Source: Lucinisca nassula (lineage: Eukaryota; Mollusca; Bivalvia; Lucinida; Lucinidae). Taken from it: a DNA stretch of 64,000 nt. Within the stretch, counting starts at the first letter, position 1. Each line of letters opens with the position of its first letter. The position numbers were made by a program, and so were the translations under genes. The notes under the pieces are model-generated. The model did no database searches, had not been told where the DNA came from, and saw nothing but the letters and a program-made list of their open reading frames with translations. The DNA lies in NCBI GenBank assembly GCA_963580285.1, contig OY757010.1, positions 68,222,406 through 68,286,405 on the forward strand, read 5' to 3'. This document shows positions 10,915-25,002 of this stretch, one piece after another.

Positions 10915-13900
10915 ATATTAGTAGTAGTAGTAGTAGTTGTAGTAGTAGTAGTAGTAGAAGTAGTAGTAGTAGAAAAAACTTACATCATTATATCTTCTGC
11001 TTAGTGCAATAACGTTGAAAGTGCAAAATGGCAACTTTTCAGGAGAGACAAAAACTGTTTTATTAAAGAATGACATAGAAAACCATACAATAAGCTGGTT
11101 TCCTAACTCCATGGCGATTTCTTTCATTTGTGTGTGTTGTTAATTGTTGAATAAATGGCATTTGAAAAGAAATATTTAGCATTTAAGGGTTGATACACCA
11201 TTTCTGCGCCGAGTCTTTTTGGTGCAAAAACGGTGTGAGTGCATTCAGCGCTAAAACGGTGTAAATGTACAAACCTTATTTATTTGCCTTTTAAATGGTA
11301 AAGTAGTAAATTAAAGGCACTGGGTAGGTAATAGGTCACATTTATTCATGATACTTTGTACAAACTTGCATCTACGAATGACAACTGTAACGCAAGCATC
11401 CATATATGACCTTAACCTACATTTCATTGTTCACACACTCAGTGAATTATTGCGACCACCATAACTTTCACACTAATGTAAGAGTCCCATTCTCGAGAAC
11501 TATTCATGATACTTGGTACATACTTGCATCTACAAATAGCAACTGTAATGCAAGCATCAATGTTTGACCTTGACCTAAATTTCATGGTTCAGTGCTTTTG
11601 CGCTCCCAAAGGCGGAATTCTTGCTCTTTCAGTCAGGAATGTATCGAAATTCAGGTGCAAAATAATCCTACGAGTCTACACGTACGAGGGTCGATCAATA
11701 TTTAACTGGCCTAACCCAATAACTGACCCGTGGCAAGCGCACGCTTTTCACATATTACACAAAATCAGTATTTATTATCCGTGCGAGGTAAATTAACATG
11801 GCAGGGGTCAGTGTTGTTAGATACCTGTTTTTGAAAGAGAAGACGAAACAGAAAATTTATGAGGAATTGTGTGAAGTATACGGAAAGACTGCTTCCTCAT
11901 ATCTAACTGTTAAATATTGGGTGGCTGATTTGTAAACGTGGTCGGGTACCGTTGGAAGACGAGACCGTAGTTGAAGACCGGTGAACGCTACTGCTGACGT
12001 CACTAGTGAAAATCTAAAGGGACAGGTGAATAAAAGTTTCAGAAATGGCTAGAAGATTGGAGATTTCTGAGGGTAGCAGTTTTACCATTTTACCTGGACG
12101 GCTGGCCATAAGGAAGTTTTCTGCGCGTTAGGTGCCAAAATACCTTTTTAAAGAACAACGAGCTGCCAGAGTGACCATGTCTGAAACACTTTTGGAAAGA
12201 TATGAGTCTGATCTGGAAGACCTTCTTGAATGAATTGTTGCCGGGAACGAAACTTGGATCCATAACTATGATCCTGAGACTAAACAGCAAAGTAAACAAT
12301 GAACTAGTCACGGTTCATCACGTCCAAAGAAATTCAGGACTCAGCCTTCAGCTGGCTAGGTCATGCAACTATATTTTGGGATAGCAATGGGGGTTCTGTT
12401 GGTGGACTATTTACATCATGGCCAGACTATTTATGGGAACTATTATGCTAATATTTTGGACTATTTATGTGCAGCTATAGAACAGAAAAGGCGTGGAAAA
12501 AGTACCAAAAGTTGTGCTGTTGCAACATAACAATGGAAGAGTCCATACTTGCGAAGTTTCTGTGGACACAATGAATCGGAACGGTTTTAAACCCTTACCC
12601 CACCCACCCTTTTCTCCTGATATGGCACCCAGTGATTGATTTTGTTTCCGAACTTGAAGAATGAATTGCGTGGACGTCACTTCTGGTCAGATTAAGAGCT
12701 TAAGGCAGCAGTTGTAGAATGGATTGACTCTAAAGACCATGAATTCTACAAAAATGGACATTCAGCCTTGAATGAAGGAAGTGCTTATTGCTGCGGGGTG
12801 ACTATAAAGAAAAAGACGTCAAGCGTGATTCTAAGTAGGTAAGGCAAGATACTTATTGAATGACCCTCGTAATATACAGTTTTACCATTTCTCCTATTTT
12901 GGGATTTATGAACCTCGGTGGGGGAAGGGGGGTGGGATTAAAATCCGGTAAATAGGCTCGTGCTTCGCGCGCCTTTCTTTATCGGATTTTGTTTCTCACT
13001 CGGTTTATATATGCCATATTTAAAAGAATGAATAAACTCTATGTAACATATGCGTTTTTTCAATTTATTGCATTTTGATGATATTCAGAATTTACCATAA
13101 TCAATATTACATAGAGAATGTTTACTTTTTAGATGAATACCAAAAAAGTTCCATCGAGTATGTTGAAAACATCAGAATTCGGAGTGCGAAGCACGAGTGA
13201 AAATTCTGATGTTTTCAACTCTCGAGATGCAATATTTTTGGTATTTATTGAGAAAAAATGTAAATTTTCTTACCATTTTATACATGACATTGGCGAAAAA
13301 AGTTGTCTGGACTGCTACTGTGAAACTAACAAGGCCATGCTATTTCTCACAGTAGTTCTTATTTGTTTCAGTTGTGCATTGATTCCAGTGCTAAATAGAA
13401 AATCAATTGGTTTTCTGCTAACTTGAGTAAAGATAAAAAAAATCAACTGAGCACCTAGAATACCAAAATACATAAAATAATTAATTTGAAACAGAAATAG
13501 AAAATATTATTTTTGTCCAACAATGTTATGTCATTTCAAATTCCATGCCTTACGATAACACATTCGTGTGGCATGATAAATTTTTTATATCTCAAATGAA
13601 GAAAAATTGTAATAGTTTTCTTATTAATACTCTGGTGCTCGTTTGAATCGCCTGAATGAGGCGTGTCTAAGGAGTAGAAATAAGAAAATATAAATCCAAG
13701 TTTGCTCTACATGAGGTGGGGTTTAGAGGGGTGTTCATTGCACGGACTTGATGACAAGATTAAATGGAAACATCTGTCTTCTTTGGTATACAGTCGAACT
13801 TCGAACCTGGGACCTTGAAAATGTGTTCGAGATAGGGGTAGTTCGAATTACTGCGGGTTAATCATCGCCAGGTCATGAGGCGTAATAGAGAAGATATAAG

Positions 13901-16900
13901 AATACCGTTTTGACCTTCTTTAGAATACAGGAATGTTGCGTGTTCTGATTAGAATCGCCTCCATGAGGCGATTCTAATGAGTACACACGACATACCTAGG
14001 TAGGCGATTCTAATGAGTACATAAAACATAAATTTTAAAATAAAATAGTAAAACGTCCATAATTTTTCCTAATATATATGTTTATCAGTTATCCCCTATA
14101 TTAAATGCATTGTAACATACTGGCCTGATAAAGATATGCTATCTCAGGACAAGTGAGCTTTATGAGGTCAACGTGATATTGCACTCCTATGAACTGGACT
14201 ACTGGAAAAAAAAATAGCAAAACTGTAGAAGTGTACAAGGGGATTAACTGATAAATAGAATACCAGATTCGCATCATTTGATATCAAGTTTATCAGGCTC
14301 GGCTTCGAGAACGCATGTAGAATCGCCCGGCAAGCCTCGCGATTCTACGAGCGTTCTCAAAGCCTTGCCTGATAAACTTGATATCAAATGACACGAACCT
14401 GGTATTTTCTATATATCTGACGCTTTTGGAAGGCTTATATTGTGACTCCAGAACGAGTTTGAATTAGCCATGGTAAACGTGGTATCCGTGTTAGAGTAAT
14501 CGTAGTTTCACTGTATGATGTCAATGTGAATTTCAGACGCCGTCAGAAAGTCCATGGACAGAGACCATAAAGTACACGAGTTCACCCACAGACAGAATAG
14601 TGTCTACTGAGGTACTAAAGCTGTTTCAGCCTGGATCAGTAAATTTGCAGGCAACGATACCACATGACCATGCCATGATCCTCACTTCGTAGGTGAAACT
14701 GTTTATTTATGCATTTAATTGCTGTAGTAAGAGAAAATGATGACTAAAACAAGCGACTGGATCAGGCTTTAAACATATTTCCTTTCAACCATAAATGAGT
14801 CGATCCAATCTGTTGACCCGTTAATTTTTCCTTTCGTAAATTTCACACCATAATAAGAATTGGTACCAAAACCTCGCCAAATTTGAAATTTTCGTATGGT
14901 CAATTTCGATAAATTTTGGGGTCTAAAATTTGTGCTCAAATTTCTCATGTTGATAATTTCTGACGTATGAAGGATTGGTACGAAGTGTTCGTCACAACTG
15001 TGAAGAACCGGTGCGACCTTTTCTCGAATGTGAAAAATTGGTACCACTTCCTCCCACATATGAAGAATTGGTACCTATTCCTCACACATATGAAGAATTG
15101 GTACCTATTCCTCACACATATGAAGAATTGGTACCTATTCCTCACACTTATGAAGAATTGGTACCTATTCCTCACACATGTGAAGGATAGCTCCATAACC
15201 ACTAAGAAGAATCAGCGCATTTTTTTTCATTGCACTGATTGAAGAATATACCAAGTTTCTAAATTAGAAGTTAAAAATAATTATATGGAAGGCCCAGGGA
15301 GAGTAACAATAAAACCACGCAGTCTATCCCAAGCACCAAGAGGAAGCGGAAACCCCTCCGAACAGAAACCACATAATTGCAAATAAACGGTAGGCAAGAC
15401 ACACATAAACTTTGTAGACAAAAACTTATATCACTAATTGAACAGTTCGATTTAATAGATATCTGGTGAGAAAAACATCCAGAGCTGAGACAATATACAT
15501 GGCATTCGTCCAATAAGCCTCCTATCTTTAGCAGACTGGATTATTTCCTGATTTCAAATAACCTCTTGAATGTTGTAGTGTCTTGCGAACATAAAATAAG
15601 TTATAAATCTGATCATAGTATAGTATCACTTCAAATTGACATAACAAAGGGTGATAGGGGTCCAGGTTACTTTAAGTTAAATAAAAGTATACTCATAGAA
15701 ACCGATTACCAAGATTTAATTAAACATAAAGTGAAAGAAATAGCAGAAATTAATAAGGATGCAAACCCTAATACACTGTGGGAATTAATTAAAGGAACCA
15801 TCAGAAACGAAACAATTAAATATACCACAAAGAAAAAGAAAGATTTAAGTGAAGCCGAAATCAAACTCAAGGGCGACATTGATAAACTCAAAAGAGACCT
15901 TGGAGAAACAGATAATGCAAGAGAAACAGAAAGAATTATCGAGAAGTAAAAACAGAAACAACAAGAATTGGAACATATAACAGATACAAAAATAAACGGT
16001 TTTATATTAAGATCAAAAGCAAATATAATAGAAAAAGGTGAAAAAAAATAGTTCATACTTTGCTAATCTAGAAAAGAAACGCTCGGAAACAAAACTCATC
16101 TCACAGCTTAACAAAAACGATAAAATTATTACGGATCAAAAAGAAATTCTTAAGAAAATAGAAAATTTCTACAGAAATTTATATGCAAAACGAAATACGC
16201 AAAATTCAATATACAACTTTTTTGATGACAACATAACTAACTTAATGAGATTGAAAGTAATCAGTGCGAAGGTCTACTATCAGAAGAAGAATGCACTAAA
16301 GCGCTTAAGGACATGAAAAATCAAAAGAGTCCCGGTTCTGATTGTTTAACGGTAGTATTTTATAAGATATTTTGGAATAATATAAAAAAAATTTACAATA
16401 ACTCAAAAAAATTTTCGTATGAAAACGGTCAACTTACAGAACTACAGAAACAAAGCATTATAACACTTATTCCGAAATCAAACAAAGATACTACTAATCT
16501 AACCAACTGGCGCCCCATAAGCTTACTAAATGTTGATTACAAGATAACGACTAAAGTGATAGCAAATCGAATAAAGAGTGTTTTGATACGGATTATAAAT
16601 GAATCTCAAACAGGTTTCATTAAAGGAAGATACATAGGAGAAAATATTAGACTGCTTTACGAAATCATAGAAAAATCTGCAGAAGAAAATACACCAGGAA
16701 TGATTTTTTCTCTGATTTCGAAAAAGCTTTTGACAGCCTCGATCATCAGTATATGTTAAAATGCCTAGAACACTTTAATTTTGGTGATAATTTGTTAACA
16801 TGGATAAAACTTTTCTATAAAGATGCAAAAAGTTGTGTGTCAAATAATGGACACCTGTCTGTTTTCTTTCCAATTCAACGCGGGGTTAGTCAAGGATGCC

Positions 16901-19900
16901 CGCTTTCACCATATTTATTTATTATTTCCATTGAACTTCTTTCACATATGATCACTTCTACAGAAGACATTAAAGGCATATTTCTTTGTAAGACTGAATT
17001 TAAAAAGTAGAAGTAAAACAAAGATCAGGAATCGATACAATTAACTTACTCAACCAAGGGAAATAAATACAAACATTAAGCGACCAGACCATAATGGAAA
17101 CCTAAACAAAGGAAGGCCATAAGGACAGTTACTTTCCCACAAAATGGCCATATGGCCATCCAAAATTAAAAGACACAAGTGATACACACAGTAAGTAACA
17201 AACAGCATAAATAAATCGCCACAGAAGAACTGCCTTGGAACGGTCAGTGGAAAGATTTCCACTGGGGGGCTTAAATCGATTTTACGTGGCCACAATCCTC
17301 GCCCTTACTTCCGTCGCGATTTAGACAAATAATTTGTTCAGTCCGCGTGAAGGCCTCATAACTCATCAGTGCAACATCTCCGTGAACACAAAAATTCAAA
17401 GAACCACAGAGGTGAGCCAACGGTGAGGACTCGACAGCAAGAAACCACTGAAAGCCTGGAGCAAAAGAAAACCAACAGTTAGACTCCGAGGGACCCAACC
17501 AGAGACAGAGCATCAGGCACCAACCAACATTACCAAGAATTAGATCTCTCTAATTCTCAATAAGCCTTTACGTTGGAGCCGTCATAGAATCTGAGGCCTG
17601 ACCCACCGGCGTGCAATTTAAGTCCTTGTTCGCTGACGATGCGTCGTTTATCTTAGACGGGTCCCCAAAATCATTCGAAACATTAATAAGTGTATTAGAT
17701 AATTTCAGTTACGTATCGGGTTTAACTTTAAATGCAAAAAATGTCAGGTTTTAAGAATCGGCAGTATGACAAAAAATGAATCGATATATTTAAAACATAG
17801 AAAATTTCAATGGAGTTCCACAAATTCAGATGCTTTAGGAATGACATTTACAACAATTAGAGAAAATATTTTTACTCTAAATTTGGAACCTAAAATTAAC
17901 GACTTTAAGAAATGTTTACAACGATGGCAGCACAGGAAACTGACTCTGATGGGAAAGATAACTGTAATTAAGAATTATGCACTCCCTAAACTCATATACG
18001 CACTTTCATCTTTACCAACACCTTCAGAAGATATAGTCAAACGTATTGAAAAAATATTGTTTAATTTTATTTGGGATGGTAAACCAGAAAAGATAAAAAG
18101 AGAATTATTAACAAAAGAGTACGAAAAGGGTGGTCTCAAAATGATCGATCTGAGAACCTTTATAATGTCTATAAAAATAAGTTGACTAAAGCGAATGTTA
18201 GATAACGATAATAATAAATTGTATAAACATATCTATATGTCCGAACTGAAACCTTATGGGGGCAAATTATTTTTTGAAAGTAACTACTCAGCAAAAGATA
18301 TAGAAAACCTAATGCCTAAAAACAGTTTCTTTAAAGATGTACTTACTACATGGTGTAAATATAACTATAAGAACATTACACTATATTATAAAAATGAAAT
18401 AATATGGAACAACAGCAATATAAATAAAAATCAAAAAATAAAAGCTGGAAATCATACAATTTTCTACGCAAGTTGGTACCAGAATGGAATAAAAAACGTT
18501 AAAGATATATTTAATGAAACAGAAAAACGATTTTATTCATTTACGGAGTTGAAAACAACATATGACTTATCAAACGGAGATTACTTGAAATATGTTAGCT
18601 TAATAACTAGTATACCGCTTGTTTGGAAACAAAAAATAAGAAATGAAACCGCTGATATTCCTGCAGATATGTCACTTTTAGAACAATTGTTACAATCAAA
18701 ACAAACAAATAAACATATATATAATTATATTCGGAACAGGGAAACTAAACTTGAAAATCGTTCAGAAATAAAGTGGAATACAATGTTTATAGACCATAAT
18801 GTAAATTGGAAAAGTATATACACTTGTTCATTAAAAACTACAACCGACTCTAGACTACACAATTTCCAATACAAATATTTACTGAGAATAATACCAACGA
18901 ATAAGTTCCTATTAAAATGCAATATTGGAATCTCAGCTTTATGTGACTTCTGTGTAATGGAAATTGAAACAGTTAATCACTTATTTTGGGAATGCATGCA
19001 TGTTCAGCACTTCTGGAGAGAACTCTCAAACTTTTTGAAATATTGTAATATCGACCTCCCATTAACGTTAAAAAAGGTTTGTTTTGGTATTACTGAGCAA
19101 ATAAATAAAGATGAAAATCAAGTGCAAAATTTCATTATTTTAAATGCAAAATATTTCATTTTTAAAAATAAATATCAAAAACAAATTCCGTCTATTACAT
19201 ATTTTAGATCATTTCTTAAATATAGATTAAAAATAGAAAAAAAGAGATATATTTCCTAAAGGATAAAATGACCCAGTTCTCACAAAAATGAGAGAATCTC
19301 GTTAATCTTTTGAACGTTTAAGATTGAAACACTCTTTCAAAACAGAATACAGCAGAGCCCTTCTCTTGTCTTTTTTTTTTCTTTCTTTCTTCTTTAAGCA
19401 TATATTTATCAAATTTTGTGTACTCTCTATTACATATCTGGTTCTCTGCTTTTTTTTTTCAATTCTTTCTTTTTTTACTATTTTGACTTTCTTATTTATA
19501 TAGTAGTACCTAATTGTATTTATTGTATATCTTTATTACTATTATCTTTTATTATTATTATTATTATTATTCACTTCCATCTTTTGTTCTGTCATATAAC
19601 GTAATAATACTCTATACAAATCTATGACATAACAACAATTAAACGTTTCTCAGCACGAAAAAATGCCTATAATATAATCATAATATAATCTTGACCCCTT
19701 CAAACTACACTATTATTTGGTAAAACTGGGATTAACTGGGATAAAATATTGTTCTTATTGTTGCTCGGGGCATGGATTTGGGTGCTATTTTGGCCATCTC
19801 ACAAAGGATGTGCTAACGAGTACCCATCACCTGTGTCTGGTGCAGGAATATAGGGAATACCGGAAATTTTTATCATGAATTTTTCATTTTTTGGGTGACA

Positions 19901-22900
19901 AAACTTTCAAAATCCTTGAATAGGCGTGTTTTCGTGATGTGTTTGGGGATGAATACTAACTCGTATGTTTTGTAGAATCTTACTGTAATTTGAATTGTTG
20001 TGTTATTTTGTAATATGATATTTCAGAGATGAAAGTTGAATAAAAAAAAAATGCAAATAAACATTAGCAGAAGAATTTGCTCTTGCTAAGACTTGCATTT
20101 ATAGTTACACAGGCTGTTGGGTCTAGTCGAAAACGCTGTGGAAAGGTTTTCTCGCGACTCGGTTCATCTTAAGCAAAATAAGTCTTGCCCAGAAATTCCA
20201 ACAAAAAAAACATTGGAATTTCCTTTCATGTTTATAAAATTATGGTATGCGTGTGAAGAACTGGAATCGAATGCAAAATGCAGCAGCTTTGTAGGGTATA
20301 TAATCGATGTGAAGAATGTGCACATGATTGCTATATGAAATTGAAATCTGACTACGTGCGTATTTCTCTCATACGTGAGAAATATTGGTATAAAATCCGT
20401 GACGTATTGGTATCAATTCTTCACGCGCTGTGAGGCATTGGTACCAATTCTTCATGGCGTGAAATTTACGAAATGACAAATTCACGGTTAAGCAGATCTC
20501 TGATGTAAACATAACACAACTGCCGAATGGTTCCAAGACTTCCGTTTCAGTAAAACAAATCCTTGGGCCAGTCGTTCTAAATTAATGACATCATTAATTA
20601 ACAAATCGTTATAACTTTGATCATTTTACATAGAAAATATACTAATATTTTGCTGAAAAAAAAATGCGAGTAGCATTTGCATATACAAAAACTACTTATA
20701 TGTTTGGAGCAAAATACCAAACGTTTAGATATTGTACTTACTAGAACAGTTAACAATTTGACCACTCACGAGCCACAACGAGGCTTTGAACAACTGGCCC
20801 CTTGTCACGGGCCGCAAAATCATTGTGTTTCTGCGTCGTTGTCTATAACTTAGTCATATAGAAAACTGGTTACATGCAATTGATAGTCTTCTACTAAAAT
20901 TAATTTGTGAAAATTGAAAGCTAGGCCAGATGCAATCTCTGCATAGTTATGCCCCATTTTATTTTTATCTTTTTTGTGGGCTTCGAAAGTTAAATTATTG
21001 AAGAAATCAAAGCCACAAAAATATAATAAATTTATTCCATACGGTTACAGACATGTAGCAGCAATATGTAGGTGAATGTCAAGTACCTTTTGAACAGTAT
21101 ACTTATAATTTTGTTTAACTGAAGCTGGTGAGTGATTAAGTGTTTGAGTTTTACGTCCCACCAACAGCTAAGGTCATACGGGGACGGGACCTCGGTTTAA
21201 AGACTCATCCGAAAGTCTGGAGAAGCCCGGGATCGATCCTGCGACCCCTGGTTTACAAGACGAGTAGCGTAACCACTACACCATATAGGCTTCTAATGAA
21301 GATGGTAATTGTTTGTAGAATTTTTCTTTTTTGTTGAACAAAATTAACAATAATTATTGTCTATTTGGTTTAGATTAGACCTAGCAGACAAGACTGGTAT
21401 TAGCGTTATGGCAGGTTGGTACAATATACTCACATCGTCTGCTTCAGTATTAAATTTCTCACATAAATTGCAAAGTTTATAACGAAATGCTTTTCATTAC
21501 CGCCACTGCTCAAACTGATTTGGTATTTGACTGCAGTACCAATAACCCTGCCAGCACAAAACAACGGACCAAAGTCGGACCGATAACGATACGACGTGCT
21601 TACGTTATATCGCTATCGACCCGACGTTGGCCCGGCATTCTTTGTTGGTCGAGAAAATTACTATCAAGTAATTCCAAATTACAATGTAAAAGACTCGAAA
21701 TTGTTAAATAGTAGGGAATGTAATGATCAGGAATCGATACATTTACCTTACCCCTTTTGAGAAGAAAACGCACATCCAGCAACGGCATTATTTAAACATA
21801 AGTAGAAAGCTTCTGTCCAAGAATAGGCCAAACGCAAAATACAGTAAAATTCCTATATTAAGACCACCTTTGGGACTGTTCAAAAGTGGTCTTTAAGACC
21901 CAAAGGTGGTCTCTTATCATCGGTATAAGACACCGGGTGAAGAAACCACAAAGAAAGAATAACTAAAACCTTCTCAAGAAGCTTTTAAAAGCAGAAATAG
22001 TCTTAATTTTAGGTGGTCATAATAGCGGAATTTTACTGTATATACAATAAATACCGCGTGTATCATACATTGTACGTAAAATAAACCCATCTAAATATAG
22101 GCAAATGAAAACCGAGTAGGGCACCGGCATCAGAAGAATTTGTTTTATTTTTTGTAGCTCTGAAGGGTAAATTTGACTGATCAAACCATGGTAGAAGGTA
22201 GTGTGGAACACTCCAATTACTTCAGATTGGTTTTCCTTAGAAAGAGACAATATGAATTTTCTTTGATAACAATACCAAATAAAACACAAATGGCGTGTAA
22301 TGCGTACCCATTGGAATTCCAACGATTCGTCTGTACATATATAACTTAGTATCACATCTAACACAAATATTGTTATGTAGAAAGGTGAAACTTCCAATAC
22401 TTTCTGATATGACCAATATGTAAAATGTATATGCTCTTTGGATTTCCTTCGTCACATCGAAAATGGAGCGATCTTCCCTACGGAATGTCCATTTAATTAT
22501 GACATTTATTTGTTTTTCTTATAAGATTATGAGGTAGTGCAGTGCGGTTTTGTGAAAAATCATAGGCAGACAGGCTTAATGCACGAAAACTTCTGGATTT
22601 TAGTTTCTTAAACCCACTTTCGAATTTTTGTTGCCTGTCCTTTCATAAACTTTGTGGCAATATTTAATTCCATGCTTTTGGTGGCATTAATACATTAAAT
22701 TAGCAAGTTCAGTAACTGGGCAAGAGCTTGAATTTGCAATGATCCGTGCTTTCTGTGGTATTTCGTGAAGTTTACAATTTAAGGAATATTTATACATGTT
22801 GGTGTATCTTGGTCTCCTTTAACACTTATCTCGATCTCGCCGAAGTTTTGTTGCCTGTCCTTTCATAAACTTTGTGGCAATATTTAATTCTATGCTTTTG

Positions 22901-24932
22901 ATGCCATTAATGCATAAACTCAGCAAGTCCATTACCTCTGCAAGCGATTGAATTTGCAATGATCCGTGCTTTCTGTGGTATTTCGTGAAATTTACAATTT
23001 AAGGTATATAAATATACACATATTTGTATCTTGGTCTTCTTTAACACTTATCTCGATCTCGCCGAAATATAAACTAGTAAGAAAAGGTTACTCAGGAAAG
23101 GCCACAATCCAAGAACGCAGTAGTCTCAAGTCACCTATAGAAAGTGACAAGGAGGCACACACAAAAACAGACGAAACATGAACCAACGGCAGAAAGCCAA
23201 ATAACAGTTCAGACACTGCAAAAGAACTACCGCCTTGGAACAGTCAGTAGTAAAACCTCTGGGTACTTCAACTCCGGAGTTTATGAAATTACCCCTCGCC
23301 CTCAGTTCCAGTACAGTATCAAACAAAATAACAATAACAAATTGATCCGCATGGAGGCTTTCTAGCTCAACAGTGAAAACAAGCTGAACATAGAAGAAGC
23401 GCTTTGACGCATAACAACATAAAACTTCACAGACACGCATTTATAATAATCATAATGATAGTTCTCAAATGATGAGAAGAAGAAGAAGAAGAAAAAGAAG
23501 ATGAAGAAGCAGAAGATGAAGAAGCAGAAGAACAGAGAAGGGACAAACAGGACAAAATGGTTGGTATACTAAAACATGTTTGACAAGACTCGAAGCTGTA
23601 ATAGCTTTTACATTTACTAATATTTTAACATGATTTTTCTGTCCATATGTGACTGTTATTTGTAAGCAGGACAAACCAAATTGCATACCTAACAGTCTTA
23701 CATTAAGAACAGACTGGGAACATTTACCTCGGAAACAGGCTCTTACGAGAAATGTGTATGTTTAAAATACCCAATATTAACCGTATGTTAAATTCTAGGT
23801 TATGCCTACATGGATGCAGAGTGCAAGGCTAAAAGCGTTTCTATAGTTGAAGACAATGAAGACTTTTATACAGCCCAGCTGATAGCACATGAAATAGGAC
23901 ATAGGTAATTGTTTTGGCAACTTATTCATCTTTACAGTTTTGTTCTTCATAACTTATGCAACCAGCTGATAGCGCAAGGAATAGAATTTGTTCAAACATG
24001 ATTCGTAATCGTTTTAATTCATACACAGTTGTCTGACTGTTGACATTGCTGTCATAGCTCACTGTAGAGCAATGGTCATTCCTCTTTGTAGATCAGTTTT
24101 TGTTAGAGTTATTCTGTATAAAACATTTGGGGGTTGATAGGCAGGGTTGAAACATTGTAAATCCCAGAGTTAGACCACCCATTAATTTTTCTGCTGACCG
24201 TCACCAGTCAGCCGCTCTTGTTCAGCTTCCTGTATCTAAATTAAAATTATGTCGCTGGTGCACGTATTGATGAAATGAGCAAATCTACTTCAGGAAATGA
24301 TCTAATCAGAACCCAAAGCCTAACCCAAACATCAAAGGAAAAGACGGAAAAACACATCTTAACAAAAACCAAAAACAAAACCACAGGCGACAAGCTGTGT
24401 TAGCTGCTGTTTTCCAAACAGATGGCAACTCTGTATACGCTTACTGAACCAAACAATTTGGACATACAGTACTATCAAAATAAACATGAGCCAGCGCACG
24501 ACAGAACCTACAATAAGACATGGGCGTCCACCGAAGACTCAGATCAGCCTGCGCATCCATATAGTTTAACCAGAGACTTCTCTTGTTGCATGCCGGAGCA
24601 TTGAGTCCTTAGCTATACTTAGAGCACCCAACGAAGACTCTGATCAGACTGCGCGGATGCGCAGGCTGATCTGAGTCTTCGTTGGGCGCACATGTCTTAT
24701 TGTAGGTCTTGTCATGCGCATGCTGAATTAACAAAATTGAATAGCAGAGAACGTAAAACAAATTAACAAAACAAGTTCGAATTAGCCATAGTAAACTAGA
24801 CGTCCATGTTCGAGTTCTTGAAGTTTCACTTTACTTTTATTTATTTATATGACCCAGCTGTTAGAGGACGAAAGGTAAGAACTGCCCGGGTTTTAAAAGA
24901 GAGACATTTCACGCCATCGAAAGCAGAGAAAA

Positions 24933-25002
<70 letters not shown>

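Larger units (their letters stand above)
10070..11630. mobile_element. Tandem-core element (~160-bp units), interrupted by two SINEs and microsatellites
   Basis: A TCCGTCCTTTCGTTCGTCCG stretch is followed by units with GAGCTTCATTCATGATACT, ACAAACTTGCATCTACGAAT, TGTAATGCAAGCATC and CATTTCATGGTTCACTGA at 10205, 10364, 11337 and 11500. The likely tail is GGCGGAATTCTTGCTC at 11612. The architecture resembles bivalve pearl-type elements. Confidence 0.6.
15245..19625 (+). mobile_element. Tx1/L1-type LINE, 5' truncated, split by another retroelement
   Basis: Coding remnants in order: end of the AP endonuclease (about 15420-15640), linker, reverse transcriptase (about 16280-17765, interrupted at 17004-17614), and a long C-terminal region with a CxxC...HxxxxC knuckle (to 19259). 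The order and motifs fit the L1/Tx1 clade. AT content is higher than the flanks. A 3' UTR of about 360 bases follows. The endonuclease N-terminus is missing, as in a 5'-truncated insertion. Confidence 0.92.

Noticed and set aside
10770..11012. Poly-serine frame and, on the other strand, poly-tyrosine frame
   Set aside because: Produced by the TAG/AGT trinucleotide repeat next to a SINE.
14945..15202. Repeat protein or CRISPR-like array
   Set aside because: Units are contiguous 30-mers without unique spacers, so it is a minisatellite; eukaryotic context also rules out CRISPR.
16386..16420. Promoter or origin from AT-rich tracts
   Set aside because: AT runs are part of the LINE coding text; no independent signal. 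The same holds for T-runs at 5364, 6001, 32862 and 47163.
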